The notes under the pieces: model-generated | Told to the model about the DNA's origin: nothing | The model's database searches: none | The model's input: only the letters and a program-made list of their open reading frames with translations | Assembly (NCBI GenBank): GCA_902580115.1 | Contig: CACHJN010000002.1 | Span: 1 to 64,000 of the forward strand | Reading direction: 5' to 3' | Length of the DNA stretch: 64,000 bases | Origin: an uncultured Pelagibacteraceae bacterium | GTDB taxonomy: Bacteria; Pseudomonadota; Alphaproteobacteria; Pelagibacterales; Pelagibacteraceae | Program-made: the position numbers and the translations under genes | Part shown: piece by piece, positions 42,923-53,851 of the stretch | Numbering within the stretch: position 1 is the stretch's first letter | Layout: the number at the start of each line of letters is the position of its first letter

Positions 42923-44253
42923 CTAAATAAATTGAGAATTTTTGGAAAATAATAATGTAAAGTAGATGCTCTTAAAATCATGAATAGAATTAATGCCAAC
43001 CAAATTCCATAATTATTAATCTCTTTAACTAAAAATATAGATAAAGTTAAATAAATTGCTACAGAAATTATCATGCCATTTCTCATTTCTTTAGTTTGAG
43101 AAGCGCCTATAAATATTCCATCTAATTGATAACAGAAAGAAGCAATCGGAGGTATTATAATCACCCATAAGGCATACTTATATGATAAATATCTTAAAAA
43201 CTCTATATCGGTAATTAAATTTATAATTTCCTTCACCGATACAAAAAATATTAAACTTAAAACTAGTCCTGTTATGAAACTAAGTATAATTGAGTTTTTT
43301 ACACAAGATAAAAACATTTTCTCTGATTTTTTTCCTACAGAAAAACCAATTATACCTTCGGTAGAAAAAGCATATGCATCAAGAAAAAATGACGAAATAA
43401 TGACTAATTGAATTAAAATTGAGTTTATCGCTACATATTCTTCTCCCAAAGTTGAGCTTAAATAAGTTATCCAAAAAAAAGAAAAAGTTAACAGAATTGT
43501 TCTTATAAAAATATTAAAATTTATGTTTAAAAGCTTAAATAATTTTTTAAATTGAAATATTCTTTTATTATTAAACCTTGGTATTACTTTATAATTTTTT
43601 AGTATGAAATAATAAGTGTAAATTAGAAAAGATATAGTTGTCAAATATGCTGCTATTAAAGTACCTAAAGCGACACCTCTAACATCTAAATTTAACTCTC
43701 TCACAAAATAAATACTAAATAAAATATTTGATAAACTTAAAATTATTATTAATAAGCTAGAAATAGAAGTTCTTTGTATCCCTAAATAAAAACCAACCAG
43801 AACATAGATCACTAGTTCAGCAGGAGCAGAGAATATTCTAATAGAAATGTATTTTTGTATCAGTTGGTTAGTTTGAACTGTTGTCTCAAAAATTTCTCCA
43901 ATAACATGTATCAAAAATGGATGAAAGATTATAATTAAGATCGATATTAGAATCGCAATAAAAATATTTCTCAATATTATATAAACTAGCTCTCTGTAAT
44001 CGGCTTTACCAAGCGACTGTGAAATAAGACCAACTGTTCCCATTCTTAAAAACCCAAAGCTCCAAAAAATCATTGTTAGAAATGTGGAGGATATACTTAC
44101 TGCAATTAAGTATTTTTCATTATCAAGGTGACCCATAAGGCCTGTATCCACAATACCAACAAGAGGTATAGCTAAATTTGAAAAGAAAATCGGTATTGAA
44201 AGTCTAAATATCTGCCATTTTGTAATATTAACAGTTAACCTCATAGCGGCCAT
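42919..44253 (-). CDS. MATE-family multidrug exporter (DinF-like)
   Basis: A 444-residue protein with 12 helices, starting NITKWQIFRLSIPIFFSNLA. Family segments GIVDTGLMGHLDNEKYLIAV and LGVALGTLIAAYL-like repeats are visible, closer to the DinF branch than NorM. It would export organic cations coupled to sodium or protons. An alternative start lies 9 bp inside. It diverges from terC by 59 bp. Confidence 0.87.
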   Translation of the reverse strand: MAAMRLTVNITKWQIFRLSIPIFFSNLAIPLVGIVDTGLMGHLDNEKYLIAVSISSTFLTMIFWSFGFLRMGTVGLISQSLGKADYRELVYIILRNIFIAILISILIIIFHPFLIHVIGEIFETTVQTNQLIQKYISIRIFSAPAELVIYVLVGFYLGIQRTSISSLLIIILSLSNILFSIYFVRELNLDVRGVALGTLIAAYLTTISFLIYTYYFILKNYKVIPRFNNKRIFQFKKLFKLLNINFNIFIRTILLTFSFFWITYLSSTLGEEYVAINSILIQLVIISSFFLDAYAFSTEGIIGFSVGKKSEKMFLSCVKNSIILSFITGLVLSLIFFVSVKEIINLITDIEFLRYLSYKYALWVIIIPPIASFCYQLDGIFIGASQTKEMRNGMIISVAIYLTLSIFLVKEINNYGIWLALILFMILRASTLHYYFPKILNLFR

Positions 44254-44312
44254 ATGAATGGATAGATTATTCTTTATATAGAAACAATTAAATTATATAA
44301 GATTTTAGTAAT

Positions 44313-44933
44313 ATGGTAGAACAATTTATAATTGCTATTCAAATCATACTTATTGACATAGTAATGGCCGCAGATAACGCGATCATTATAGGTTTAATAG
44401 CTGCAAATTTTGCACCACAAAATAAAAAGAAAATAATAGCTTGGGGAGTAGCTGGAGCTTTTATATTTAGGATCTTTTTTGCATTCGGCACCGAATACAT
44501 GCTCGAATATGCATGGATTAAAATTGTCGGTGGATTAGCGCTATTATGGATAGTTTATAACATTCGACAAGACTTGTTTGGTAAAAACAAAATAAGATCT
44601 CCAGAAATTAAGTCCAAAGAGCCAGTATCTTTTAGAACAGGAGTTTATAGGATTCTAATAGCAGATATTACTCTGAGTTTTGATAACGTTTTAGGAGTAG
44701 TAGGAGCCGCTAAGGATTATTACTATTTAATGATAACAGGATTGCTCTTATCGGTTTTTTTAGTTGCAACTCTTGCCACATATTTCGCTAATTATATTAA
44801 AGAACATAAGTGGCTAGGTTATGTTGGAATATTTGTAATTATAATCGTAGCTTTGCAACTTATAATAGGAGGCCTTGTAAATCTAGATGTGCTGACTATT
44901 AATGAAAAATACGAAATACTGTTTAGTGTATGA
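44313..44933 (+). CDS. TerC-family integral membrane protein
   Basis: A 206-residue protein with seven helices. The two acidic metal-site motifs IVMAADNAIIIGLIAA (about residues 16-31) and ADITLSFDNVLGVVGAA (about 118-134) define TerC/Alx proteins, which are linked to manganese export at secretion. It overlaps the next gene by 4 bp. Confidence 0.9.
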   Translation: MVEQFIIAIQIILIDIVMAADNAIIIGLIAANFAPQNKKKIIAWGVAGAFIFRIFFAFGTEYMLEYAWIKIVGGLALLWIVYNIRQDLFGKNKIRSPEIKSKEPVSFRTGVYRILIADITLSFDNVLGVVGAAKDYYYLMITGLLLSVFLVATLATYFANYIKEHKWLGYVGIFVIIIVALQLIIGGLVNLDVLTINEKYEILFSV

Positions 44934-45907
44934 TCGATTTCTGTGTTTTGGGATCTGGTCTTTCAGGATCTACTATAGCGAACCTTTTAAATAAAAAATA
45001 TTCAATTGAAATTATAGATAAGGCAAAAGGCATAGGTGGAAGATCATCAACAAAAAAAATCAATAAAAAAGTCAGTTTCGATCATGGTTTGCAATATTAT
45101 TCAGCCAATAATAGTAAATTTAAAAGATATTTGGATAAATTGATAAAAAAAAGAATTCTTAAGAACTGGGAGGGAAATCACATAGATTTTACATTCAGAA
45201 GCAAAGTAAACTCTCAAAAAATTATAGGCGTCAAAGGTAACAACGATTTAAACAAATATTTATTAAAAAAAATTAAAAAAAATTTGGAAAAAGAAATTAA
45301 AATTATTAAATTTAAAAAAGATCACTGGGAATTGCATGGAAAAAAATATAAATTTAAAGCAAAAAATATAATTATCACATTCCCTTTTCAACAAACAAAA
45401 AAACTAGCAAAAAAATATTTAAAACAACATTTTTTAGGTTTAAAAGTAAAAATGAAACCTAACATTACATTGCTATTAAAACAAAATTTCAATCAAAAAA
45501 TACCAATAAGTAGTATTAAAATTAAAAATGATATAATTGCTTGGGCGGCAAATGAAAACAGTAAAAAACGCTTTTCAACAAAAGAGAATTATTGGACAAT
45601 TCAAACTACAAATAGTTACTCTAATAAATTAATAAATATTTACAAAAAAAAAAAGAAATATTTCTCTAATCAAATTATAAAAGAATTTTCAAATATTTTA
45701 GATTTAAATCAAAGAAGTTTTAAAGCGTATAAAATACATGGATGGAAATATTCCTATAATGATACATATTCTGGAAAAAAATGCTATTGGGATAAAAAAT
45801 TTAGATTAGGTATCTGTGGTGATTGGTTCATAGGTCCTAAAGCAGAGGCAGCTTGGCTGAGTGCTAAAAATTTGTATGATAAAATAAAAAAAAACCCGCC
45901 TAAATAA
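44930..45907 (+). CDS. Renalase-like FAD-dependent oxidoreductase
   Basis: A 325-residue flavoprotein: DFCVLGSGLSGSTIANLL is the FAD-binding motif, followed by KAKGIGGRSSTKK and FDHGLQYYSANNSKF, typical of the renalase-like NAD(P)/FAD group. The end ICGDWFIGPKAEAAWLSA is the second FAD-binding region. It is extremely Lys-rich. Renalases oxidise mis-reduced dihydronicotinamides, but that activity is inference. It overlaps terC by 4 bp and its last codons form part of the terminator. Confidence 0.85.
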   Translation: MIDFCVLGSGLSGSTIANLLNKKYSIEIIDKAKGIGGRSSTKKINKKVSFDHGLQYYSANNSKFKRYLDKLIKKRILKNWEGNHIDFTFRSKVNSQKIIGVKGNNDLNKYLLKKIKKNLEKEIKIIKFKKDHWELHGKKYKFKAKNIIITFPFQQTKKLAKKYLKQHFLGLKVKMKPNITLLLKQNFNQKIPISSIKIKNDIIAWAANENSKKRFSTKENYWTIQTTNSYSNKLINIYKKKKKYFSNQIIKEFSNILDLNQRSFKAYKIHGWKYSYNDTYSGKKCYWDKKFRLGICGDWFIGPKAEAAWLSAKNLYDKIKKNPPK

Positions 45908-45929
45908 TTAAGCGGGTTTAATTTTTTTT
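45892..45929 (+). terminator. Terminator after renalase-like gene
   Basis: AAACCCGC (45892-45899) pairs with GCGGGTTT (45912-45919) around a 12 nt loop and is followed by a T-rich run. The left arm lies within the last codons of the gene, before its stop at 45905-45907. It may also serve the convergent barrel gene. Confidence 0.78.
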
Positions 45930-45944
45930 AAATTTTAATTTAAA

Positions 45945-46616
45945 TTAAAATTTATAGCCAAGTGAAGCGGAAAGCCTAGTGACATCAAGATCTGCTTCGA
46001 TCAAGTTATTAGTTGCCACACCAGCTCTTGCAACAGATGATCTAATTTCAATGTCTCCGTAGTCGATATGAGTTAACTCTAATCTTCCTACAGATCCCAT
46101 GTAAGCGTCAAATTCTACGCCGGCACCAACTTCCCAACCGTTTATAGTTTCGTTGGCATATTTAGATCCTGTTCCTAAAGTCTCAAGTGTATTTAAGTCA
46201 GCTTCAACATATCCAACTTTTAAGTAAGCACCATCGCCTACACCGTAAGTCGCATAGTATGTTGTGTGACTATCAAGTTCTGCTTGAGCTTTGTTAGTGG
46301 CACTATCACCCTCAGAATTAGCGTCTGTTCTTTGTGAAATACTAGAACTTACGTCAGCTGATCCTGGAATAAAGTCAACACCTAATGAAATACCGCTTCC
46401 AAGAATATCATTGTATTCTAAGAAAAGCGATGCAACACCCACGTTGTTAGAAACTTCTCCTCGGCTTACTTCGCCGCCTTCAGTCTCTTGACCACTTGCT
46501 TCAATCATAGCCATTGATCCAGTTATTCCTACCGTAAAACCGTATTCGGCAAGCGATTGGCTTGAACCAAAAAGGGTAAGCAAGAATGCTAGAGTTAAAG
46601 CTTTGATATTTTTCAT
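45945..46616 (-). CDS. Outer-membrane beta-barrel protein
   Basis: A 223-residue protein from the ATG at 46614-46616, with signal peptide MKNIKALTLAFLLTLFGSS and cleavage near SLAE. The rest alternates polar and aromatic residues in beta-barrel fashion (TTYYATYGVGDGAYLKVGYV) and ends RLSASLGYKF, with the terminal Phe needed for insertion. It is probably an eight-stranded OmpA/opacity-like barrel; its role is unknown. Confidence 0.82.
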   Translation of the reverse strand: MKNIKALTLAFLLTLFGSSQSLAEYGFTVGITGSMAMIEASGQETEGGEVSRGEVSNNVGVASLFLEYNDILGSGISLGVDFIPGSADVSSSISQRTDANSEGDSATNKAQAELDSHTTYYATYGVGDGAYLKVGYVEADLNTLETLGTGSKYANETINGWEVGAGVEFDAYMGSVGRLELTHIDYGDIEIRSSVARAGVATNNLIEADLDVTRLSASLGYKF

Positions 46617-46715
46617 ATTACTCCTTAGTAAATTGTACAATTAACTAGATATTCTTTATGCTATATAATTTTTGCTGTCTACTTAAAAAGAAAATGGAGC
46701 TTTTAAATAGTTCAT

Positions 46716-46741
46716 AAAAAACCCTTAATTTTAAGGGTTTT
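46716..46741 (-). terminator. Hairpin terminator after prpD-like gene
   Basis: AAAACCCTT and AAGGGTTTT flank a short AT loop on the reverse strand and lead into a T-run (46718-46713). It lies 37 bp after the PrpD/MmgE stop and ahead of the barrel gene. Confidence 0.75.
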
Positions 46742-46777
46742 AGTGTGGCTAAAAAGTCACAATCATAAGCTATTTTG

Positions 46778-48283
46778 CTAAAAAATCGAGTTATTTTGGG
46801 GTTTTTTTGTAATTAAATTTTTTCTTACTTTTGGGTTTAAGTTTAATAAATCTCGATTTTTAAGATTCTTCAAATTTTGAACCAAGCTTAAAAACTTTTT
46901 TGAATCTGATTTTGTAATTAATCCGTCAGTTAAATTTTTAAACTTTTCAATATAATTAGCTCTCCTAAAAGGTCTTAAGCCACTTGGATGAGCATCTGCA
47001 ACATCTTTTTCTTCACTTATTTCCGAACCATCTTTCATTTTTATTATTACTTTTCCCCCAAAAGATTTTTTTCTTGGATCTGGGTCATGATATTTTTTTG
47101 TCCATAAAGGGTCCTCAAATGTTTTAATTTTTTGCCAAAGCTCAACCGTACTTTTTCTGTTGGCTCTTTCAGAAGTATAAGATTTAATATGGTGCCAATT
47201 ACCATCTTCAAGTGCTACAGCGAATATATACATGATAGAATGATCTAAAGTTTCTCTGCTTGCTTTAGGGTCCATTTTTTGAGGATCATTTGCACCAGTA
47301 CCAATAACATAATGTGTATGGTGACTTGTATAAATTTCTATTTTAGAGATTTGAGATTTATCTTTTATTTTTTTATTTAAACTTTTAGCCAAGTCTATTA
47401 GAGCTTGAGATTGATACTCTGCTGAGTGTTCTTTTGTATAAGTTTCAAGAATTGCTCTTTTTTCTTGATTTATACTCGGTAAAGGAACAGTATATTCTTT
47501 GTCTGGTCCTGAAAGTATATAAGCAATAAAACTATCTTCTCCTTCATAAATTGGACTCGGAGCTCCCTCTCCTCTCATGCATCTATCTACGGATTCTACT
47601 GCTAGTTTTCCAGCGTGCGATGGTGCAAAAGCTTTCCAGCTAGAAATTTCTCCTTTTCTTGATTGTCTAGTAGATATTGTTGTGTGAAGTGATTGTTGGA
47701 TGGATTGATAAATTATATCTTTATTTAATTTTAAAAGAGTCCCAATGCCTGCTGCCACACTAGGTCCTAGATGAGCTATATGGTCAATTTTATGTTCATG
47801 AAGACAAATACCTTTTACCAGATTCACTTGAACTTCGTATCCAGTTAAAATTCCTTTTATTAAATTCATTCCGTCTACTTTTTTTTGTTGTGCCACTGCT
47901 AACAATGCAGGAATATTATCTCCTGGATGGCTATAATCGGCAGCTAAAAATGTATCATGATAGTCAAGTTCTCTTACTGCAGTTCCGTTTGCCCAGGCTG
48001 CCCATTCGCAATGAACTTTTATTTTTGGATCAACACCAAATAAGGTAGATCCATTTTTTCTTGGATGAGCTAAGGCCATTTCTCTTGCTGAGACTACTGG
48101 TTTTCTGTTTAACGACGCTATCGCTACTGAGGCATTATCTATGATTCTATTTATGACCATTTCTATTGTTTCTGCCGAAGGTCTCGATTTATCAGCTGCG
48201 ACTTCAGCAATCTTCCATGCTAATTGGTCTTCCTTTTTTAGTAGTGCAGAAGATGGATGTGTTTTGACTTTTATTTCTTGCAT
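46778..48283 (-). CDS. prpD: MmgE/PrpD-family dehydratase
   Basis: A 501-residue protein of the MmgE/PrpD family: [34 protein letters not shown] (about 97-116), [18 protein letters not shown] and [18 protein letters not shown] are characteristic. It would dehydrate 2-methylcitrate or a similar hydroxyacid. No prpB or prpC is in view. It follows acnA by 1 bp, so aconitase could supply the second half of the reaction. Confidence 0.86.
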   Translation of the reverse strand: MQEIKVKTHPSSALLKKEDQLAWKIAEVAADKSRPSAETIEMVINRIIDNASVAIASLNRKPVVSAREMALAHPRKNGSTLFGVDPKIKVHCEWAAWANGTAVRELDYHDTFLAADYSHPGDNIPALLAVAQQKKVDGMNLIKGILTGYEVQVNLVKGICLHEHKIDHIAHLGPSVAAGIGTLLKLNKDIIYQSIQQSLHTTISTRQSRKGEISSWKAFAPSHAGKLAVESVDRCMRGEGAPSPIYEGEDSFIAYILSGPDKEYTVPLPSINQEKRAILETYTKEHSAEYQSQALIDLAKSLNKKIKDKSQISKIEIYTSHHTHYVIGTGANDPQKMDPKASRETLDHSIMYIFAVALEDGNWHHIKSYTSERANRKSTVELWQKIKTFEDPLWTKKYHDPDPRKKSFGGKVIIKMKDGSEISEEKDVADAHPSGLRPFRRANYIEKFKNLTDGLITKSDSKKFLSLVQNLKNLKNRDLLNLNPKVRKNLITKKPQNNSIF

Positions 48284-48284
48284 A

Positions 48285-50957
48285 TTAATTTAACATATTT
48301 CTAAGCACGTACTGAAGAATTCCACCATTCTTATAATACTCAACTTCATTTTGAGTATCTATTCTACAAAGAACTTTAATGGTTTTACTTGTTCCATCTT
48401 TATATTTTATTTCACAAGACAATTCATCTCTTGGCTTAACTCCTTTGTCTATATCAACTATAGTAATGAGTTCAGAGCCTGTGATATTCAATTTTTTTCT
48501 ATTAAAGCCTTCTTTAAATTGAAGAGGCAAAACACCCATACCAATAAGATTTGATCTGTGAATTCTTTCAAAACTTTCAGCAATTACAGCTTTAATACCT
48601 AAAAGTTTTGTACCTTTAGCAGCCCAATCTCTAGATGATCCTGTTCCGTATTCTTTTCCAGCTATAACCACTAAATCAATATTTCTTTTTTTATATTCCA
48701 TTGCTGCATCATAAACGCTCATAACTTTTCCATCAGGTTGTAAAGTGGTAAAACCACCTTCAGTTCCAGGAGCCATTTCATTTCTAATTTTAATATTGCC
48801 AAAGGTGCCTCTCATCATAACTTCATGGTTACCTCTTCTGGCTCCATAAGAATTGAAGTCTTTTTGTTGTACTTGGTTTTTCATAAAATAATCACCTGTT
48901 GGGCTATCTTTTTTTATGTTACCAGCTGGAGATATATGATCAGTAGTAACCGTGTCAGCTAGTAGAAGTAATAATCTTGCATCTTTAATTGGTTTAAATC
49001 CCTCAGGCTGATCTGGTAAATCATCAAAGAAAGGGGGTTTTTTGACGTATGTTGAATTATCTTCCCAATTATAAATACTGCTATCTACTGTTTTAATAGA
49101 TCTCCATTCTTTAGGCCCTTCAGAAATATTTGAATAGCGGTCGATGAACATTTTAGCATTAATTGATTTTAACATTATGTTTTCAATTTCTTTATTGCTC
49201 GGCCAAATATCTTTTAAAAAGACTTCTTTGCCTTCTTTATCGGTGCCAAGAGAGCTTTTATATATATCAAAATTCATATTCCCAGCTAAAGCAAAAGCAA
49301 CTACAAGAGGTGGCGAAGCGAGATAATTAGCTTTAACGTCTGGACTTATTCTTCCTTCAAAATTTCTATTTCCAGATAAAACAGAAACTGCATATAAATT
49401 CTCTTTGTGTATCGCGTCGGAAATATTCTTATTTAGCGGACCAGAATTTCCAATACATGTTGTACAACCATAACCAACTAAATTAAATCCAAGTTCATCC
49501 AAATATTTATTTAAACCTGCTTTTTCTAAATAATCAGTAACTACTTTGGATCCCGGAGCCAAAGATGTTTTTACCCATGGCTTTATCTTTAAACCTTTAT
49601 CTATAGCTTTTTTTGCTAGTAGTCCTGCACCAATCATTACACTTGGGTTTGAAGTATTAGTGCACGAGGTAATAGCAGCTATTACTATATCTCCATCTTT
49701 GATTTTGAAATCAGCGCCAGCAACTTTTGCTTCAATGGGTTTTTCTCTCTTAGTATTCTCTTTATAAGCTTTAGCAAAGCTTGTAGCAGAATTTGTTAAT
49801 AAAACTTTATCTTGCGGTCGTTTAGGACCTGATATACTTGGAACTACGGTGCTTATATCCAATGATAAAGTATCCGTGAATTCCATACCCTCACTTGCCC
49901 ATAGACCTTGTACTTTTGAATATTTTTCTACAAGTTCAATTGTTTCGTCGTCTCTTCCAGAGAGTTTTAAATATTTTAAAGTTTCTTCATCAACTGGAAA
50001 GAAACCACATGTTGCTCCATACTCAGGTGCCATGTTTGCTATTGTAGCTCTATCAGCTAATGTAAGATTTTTTAAACCTTCACCATAAAATTCCACAAAT
50101 TTTCCAACTACACCTTTTTTTCTGAGCATCTCAACAATTGCTAACACTAAGTCTGTTGCTGTTAATCCTTCAAGTAGTTTTCCCTTAATTTCTACTCCAA
50201 CAACTTCAGGAATTAACATTGAAATAGGTTGTCCTAACATGGCTGCCTCTGCTTCTATTCCACCTACTCCCCAGCCTAAAACTGATAATCCGTTAACCAT
50301 TGTCGTATGACTGTCTGTTCCAACTAAAGTGTCTGGGTAAGCATAAAGATCATTACCGCTTTTGGATGACCATACTACTTTAGCCAAATATTCTAAATTT
50401 ACTTGATGACAAATACCTGTTCCTGGTGGAACAACCCTAAAATTATCAAAAGCTTTTTGACCCCACTTAAGAAATGCATACCTCTCTCCGTTTCTAGAAA
50501 ATTCTTTTTCAACGTTTTGATTAAATGATTTACCAGATGCATACTCATCAACCATGACAGAATGGTCTATTACTAAATCTACTGTAGATAGTGGATTAAT
50601 TTGATTAGGATCTTTATTTTTTTCTTTGACTGCATCTCTCATTGCTGCAAGGTCAGCAATAGCTGGAATGCCTGTGTAATCTTGCAGTAAAGTTCTTGCG
50701 GGTCTATAAGCTATTTCTGTATTAGATTTCTTATTTTTTAACCACTCTTTGATTGCTAAAATCTGCTTCTTGTCTACCGTTAAATCATCTTCGTATCTTA
50801 GAAGATTCTCTAATAAAACTTTTAAAGATTTAGGAAGTTTTGATATTCCTTCTAAACCGTTTTTTTCTGCAGTTTTTAAATTGAAAATTTTATAATTTTT
50901 ACCTGATGAATTAATAATTTCTAGAGAGTTAAATGAATTTTTACTATTGAATTTCAT
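48285..50957 (-). CDS. acnA: Aconitate hydratase A
   Basis: An 890-residue [4Fe-4S] aconitase. Cluster ligands are in [20 protein letters not shown] (about residues 430-450) and [19 protein letters not shown] (about 493-511). The N-terminal [17 protein letters not shown] and the C-terminal [14 protein letters not shown] are standard. It interconverts citrate and isocitrate and, in some bacteria, hydrates 2-methyl-cis-aconitate. It is upstream of the PrpD-type gene. Confidence 0.97.
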   Translation of the reverse strand: MKFNSKNSFNSLEIINSSGKNYKIFNLKTAEKNGLEGISKLPKSLKVLLENLLRYEDDLTVDKKQILAIKEWLKNKKSNTEIAYRPARTLLQDYTGIPAIADLAAMRDAVKEKNKDPNQINPLSTVDLVIDHSVMVDEYASGKSFNQNVEKEFSRNGERYAFLKWGQKAFDNFRVVPPGTGICHQVNLEYLAKVVWSSKSGNDLYAYPDTLVGTDSHTTMVNGLSVLGWGVGGIEAEAAMLGQPISMLIPEVVGVEIKGKLLEGLTATDLVLAIVEMLRKKGVVGKFVEFYGEGLKNLTLADRATIANMAPEYGATCGFFPVDEETLKYLKLSGRDDETIELVEKYSKVQGLWASEGMEFTDTLSLDISTVVPSISGPKRPQDKVLLTNSATSFAKAYKENTKREKPIEAKVAGADFKIKDGDIVIAAITSCTNTSNPSVMIGAGLLAKKAIDKGLKIKPWVKTSLAPGSKVVTDYLEKAGLNKYLDELGFNLVGYGCTTCIGNSGPLNKNISDAIHKENLYAVSVLSGNRNFEGRISPDVKANYLASPPLVVAFALAGNMNFDIYKSSLGTDKEGKEVFLKDIWPSNKEIENIMLKSINAKMFIDRYSNISEGPKEWRSIKTVDSSIYNWEDNSTYVKKPPFFDDLPDQPEGFKPIKDARLLLLLADTVTTDHISPAGNIKKDSPTGDYFMKNQVQQKDFNSYGARRGNHEVMMRGTFGNIKIRNEMAPGTEGGFTTLQPDGKVMSVYDAAMEYKKRNIDLVVIAGKEYGTGSSRDWAAKGTKLLGIKAVIAESFERIHRSNLIGMGVLPLQFKEGFNRKKLNITGSELITIVDIDKGVKPRDELSCEIKYKDGTSKTIKVLCRIDTQNEVEYYKNGGILQYVLRNMLN

Positions 50958-50960
50958 GCG

Positions 50961-51548
50961 CTATACATAGAACATAATAACACAAACGATAAGTAAAAAA
51001 GACATTGAGAAATTAAAATTCTTAATAAATTTATCACTTGTGGCGAATTTTCTCATGTATTTTCCCATTAAACACCATGCTGTCTGACTTCCTACAGCCA
51101 TGCAAAACCAAACAGTTGTTAAAATTATTGAATCTCTCAAATAATTATTTTGGGTATCTATAAAAAGAGAAATGGAAGTCAATCCAACAATTATGCTTTT
51201 TGGATTTATAAATTGAAACCAGAAAGTATTAAGAAAAGTTACTGGTTTTGGATCTAATTTTTTTTCATTCGTTTTTCCACCAAATGAAAGTTTGTATGCC
51301 ATATACAAAAGATAAACCGATCCGAGTATTTTGATGGTGGTCTGGATAAATTGATATTTTTCAAAAACTGCCGCAGAAGTTAATTGCAACAAAATAATTA
51401 AAAGAGTCCATCCAATAATTACCCCCAACATAGTAGGTATAGCTTTTTTAAAACCAAAATTAAATGCTGTATAAGATGTCATAATATTATTTGGACCGGG
51501 AGAAAATGCTGTCGCTATACCAAATAGAATTAAAGGGAGAAGTTGCAT
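50961..51548 (-). CDS. LysE-family amino acid exporter
   Basis: A 195-residue, five- to six-helix protein. ATAFSPGPNNIMTSYTAFNF near residues 13-32 is the LysE/RhtB signature, and WFQFINPKSIIVGLT is the second family segment. It exports an amino acid or related compound. It is between csaA-like and acnA genes on the same strand, with 3 bp to acnA. Confidence 0.9.
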   Translation of the reverse strand: MQLLPLILFGIATAFSPGPNNIMTSYTAFNFGFKKAIPTMLGVIIGWTLLIILLQLTSAAVFEKYQFIQTTIKILGSVYLLYMAYKLSFGGKTNEKKLDPKPVTFLNTFWFQFINPKSIIVGLTSISLFIDTQNNYLRDSIILTTVWFCMAVGSQTAWCLMGKYMRKFATSDKFIKNFNFSMSFLLIVCVIMFYV

Positions 51549-51884
51549 CTATGCTATGTCTAATCCATTTTCTGTTTTTTGTGAAGGATGAACTAAAACA
51601 ACCTTGCCATCTTTTTCGATAGCTCCGAGTATTAAAACCTCTGATACTACTCCAGCTATATTTTTTTTAGGAAAGTTACAAACTCCTATAACTTGTTTAC
51701 CTACTAAAGTTTCAGAATTATAATAATGTGTAATTTGAGCTGATGATTGTTTAATTCCAATTTCTTTTCCAAAATCAACTTTTAAAACTAAAGAAGGTTT
51801 CCTGGCTTTTTCATTTTTCTTTACTTCTAATACTGTTCCAATTTTTATTAAAACTTTTTTAAAATCTTCGTAGCCTATTTCCAT
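51549..51884 (-). CDS. csaA: CsaA-type tRNA-binding domain protein
   Basis: A 111-residue OB-fold protein. VLIKIGTVLEVKKNEKARKP, KVDFGKEIGIKQSSAQITHY and LVGKQVIGVCNFPKKNIAGV match CsaA, a dimeric tRNA-binding domain related to the end of bacterial MetRS/PheT. CsaA has chaperone-like activity in Bacillus. The stop is directly before the LysE start. Confidence 0.88.
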   Translation of the reverse strand: MEIGYEDFKKVLIKIGTVLEVKKNEKARKPSLVLKVDFGKEIGIKQSSAQITHYYNSETLVGKQVIGVCNFPKKNIAGVVSEVLILGAIEKDGKVVLVHPSQKTENGLDIA

Positions 51885-51895
51885 TTTATCTCCTT

Positions 51896-51924
51896 ATAAA
51901 AAAAAGGGGGCTTTCGCCCCCTTT
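51896..51924 (-). terminator. Terminator after livK
   Basis: On the reverse strand AAAGGGGGC pairs with GCCCCCTTT around a GAAA loop and runs into eight T residues. It lies between the substrate-binding protein gene and the csaA-like gene, so it closes the Liv operon. Confidence 0.9.
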
Positions 51925-51944
51925 TAAAATATTAATTTAAATAA

Positions 51945-53048
51945 TTATAACTGTTTATAATTACCTTTGCTCCACTCATAAAAAACGTAACCTGGTAAAC
52001 TTACGTCACCTTTTTTATCGAAGCTTAAAGTTCCTAGCACAGTATTAAATTTACCTTTTTTCATTGCTTTAAGAACTTTTTTTCTGTCGACTGATCCAGC
52101 CTGAGTAGCAGCTTGCTCAAATACTTGTAACGCAGCATATGAGTAAAGCACGTAACCTTCTGGCTCGATTCCAGCAGCTTTAAACTTTTTAACTAATGGT
52201 GCAGCCTCTGGATTATTTCTTGGATCTGGACTGAAAGTCATAAGCGTACCTTCACCCGCATCACCAGTAATTTGCCAATATTCTGCAGTTACTAATGCAT
52301 CACCGCTTATCAACTTAGTTTTCATACCCTGGTCTCTCATTTGTCTTACAATTAGACCACCTTCAGTATGATATCCTCCAAGATAAACAGCTTCAATACC
52401 GTTAGATTTTAGTTTTGAAACTAATGCAGAGTAATCTTTTTCACCTGCTGTGATTGCTTCGTACATAGTTTCTTTTAATCCACCTTTATTCATATTTTTC
52501 TTAGTAGCATCTGCTAAACCTTTACCATAAGCAGTTTTATCATGAATAATTGCAACTTTTTTTCCTTTGTATTCTTTTGCTAAGAAAGCTCCTGCAACTT
52601 CACCTTGCTGGTCATCTCTACCGCAAACTCTGAATACATTTGGTCCACCTTTATCTGTGAACGCTGGATTAGTTGACGCTGGAGATACTTGGATAATACC
52701 TTCTTCTGTGTAAACTTTAGAAGCTGGTATAGAAGATCCAGAGCAGAAATGTCCTGCAACGTAAGTCACGCCTTGACCAGCAAATTTATTTGCAACTGCC
52801 ACGGCTTGTTTTGGATCACAAGCATCATCACCTATTACTAATTTAACTTTTTCTCCCAAAATACCACCTTTTGCATTAGTGTCTTTGGCCCACATCTCAG
52901 CACCAGCTTTTAACTGAGCACCGAAAGAAGCATACTGACCGCTCATTGGACCTGCAGAAGCTACAACTATGTCAGCTTTAGCAGTAAAAGATCCTAATAA
53001 AAAGATTGAAGCAATTATTGAAAGAATATTTTTCATAATCTTAAACAT
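51945..53048 (-). CDS. livK: Branched-chain amino acid ABC transporter, substrate-binding protein
   Basis: A 367-residue periplasmic binding protein with signal peptide (MKNILSIIASIFLLGSFTA after four extra residues, whose ATG has an AGAGGAAC ribosome site). The mature part starts DIVVASAGPMSGQYASFGAQ, and VKLVIGDDACDPKQAVAVAN is the Peripla_BP_6 pattern. It binds a branched-chain or related amino acid. It follows livF by 83 bp, the last gene of the operon. Confidence 0.92.
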   Translation of the reverse strand: MFKIMKNILSIIASIFLLGSFTAKADIVVASAGPMSGQYASFGAQLKAGAEMWAKDTNAKGGILGEKVKLVIGDDACDPKQAVAVANKFAGQGVTYVAGHFCSGSSIPASKVYTEEGIIQVSPASTNPAFTDKGGPNVFRVCGRDDQQGEVAGAFLAKEYKGKKVAIIHDKTAYGKGLADATKKNMNKGGLKETMYEAITAGEKDYSALVSKLKSNGIEAVYLGGYHTEGGLIVRQMRDQGMKTKLISGDALVTAEYWQITGDAGEGTLMTFSPDPRNNPEAAPLVKKFKAAGIEPEGYVLYSYAALQVFEQAATQAGSVDRKKVLKAMKKGKFNTVLGTLSFDKKGDVSLPGYVFYEWSKGNYKQL

Positions 53049-53131
53049 ATGTTCCTCTTTTTGTTGTTAATTAATTAATTAATATTGATTATTGAACACT
53101 ACCTTTGGTTTTTTGTAAATATGGAAAAATG

Positions 53132-53851
53132 TTATTTTTTTCCACCACCCTCTAAATAAGCAGCTTGAATATCCTTATTTTTCAATAGGTCTTGACCGGT
53201 TCCTTCTAATGTTACATTTCCATTGACTAGAACATAACCTCTATCCGCTAACTCTAAAGCCTTTTTGGCATTTTGTTCGACTAAGAAAATGGTCACTTTT
53301 TTTTCTTTATTTATATTTTTAATCGCCACGAAAATTTGGTTAACAAGTTTTGGAGCTATACCCAAAGAAGGCTCATCTAAAAGAAGCATTTTTGGCTTAG
53401 CCATCAAAGCTCTTCCTATCGCTAACATTTGTTGCTCGCCTCCTGATAATGTTCCGCCTCTTTGACTTAATCTATCTTTTAAGACTGGAAATAAATCATA
53501 AACATCTTTTACATCGTCATCAAATTTTTTTCCTTTATCATTTGATGAAGCACCTAATCTCAAATTGTCTTCCACTGATAATCTTGAAAATATTCTTCTT
53601 CCTTCAGGAACTTGTGAGATACCCAGGTTCACAATGTCATGTGGTGGCAAACTTTCAATATTTTTATTATCAAATTTAATTTCACCTGTAGCAGCTTTAT
53701 TTACTCCACTAATTGTCATTAGCAAAGTCGATTTACCCGCTCCATTAGATCCTATTAAAGAGACGATTTCTCCACTATTCACCTTAACATTTACTCCTCT
53801 TAAGGCCTGTATATTTCCATAAAAAGTTTCAACATTAGAAATTGATAACAT
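53132..53851 (-). CDS. livF: Branched-chain amino acid ABC transporter, ATPase 2
   Basis: A 239-residue ATPase with Walker A IGSNGAGKSTLL, signature TLSGGEQQMLAIGRALM and Walker B MLLLDEPSLGIAPK. The shorter length and AGKSTLLMTISG fit LivF. It overlaps livG by one base and pairs with it to drive the LivHM channel. Confidence 0.94.
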   Translation of the reverse strand: MLSISNVETFYGNIQALRGVNVKVNSGEIVSLIGSNGAGKSTLLMTISGVNKAATGEIKFDNKNIESLPPHDIVNLGISQVPEGRRIFSRLSVEDNLRLGASSNDKGKKFDDDVKDVYDLFPVLKDRLSQRGGTLSGGEQQMLAIGRALMAKPKMLLLDEPSLGIAPKLVNQIFVAIKNINKEKKVTIFLVEQNAKKALELADRGYVLVNGNVTLEGTGQDLLKNKDIQAAYLEGGGKK

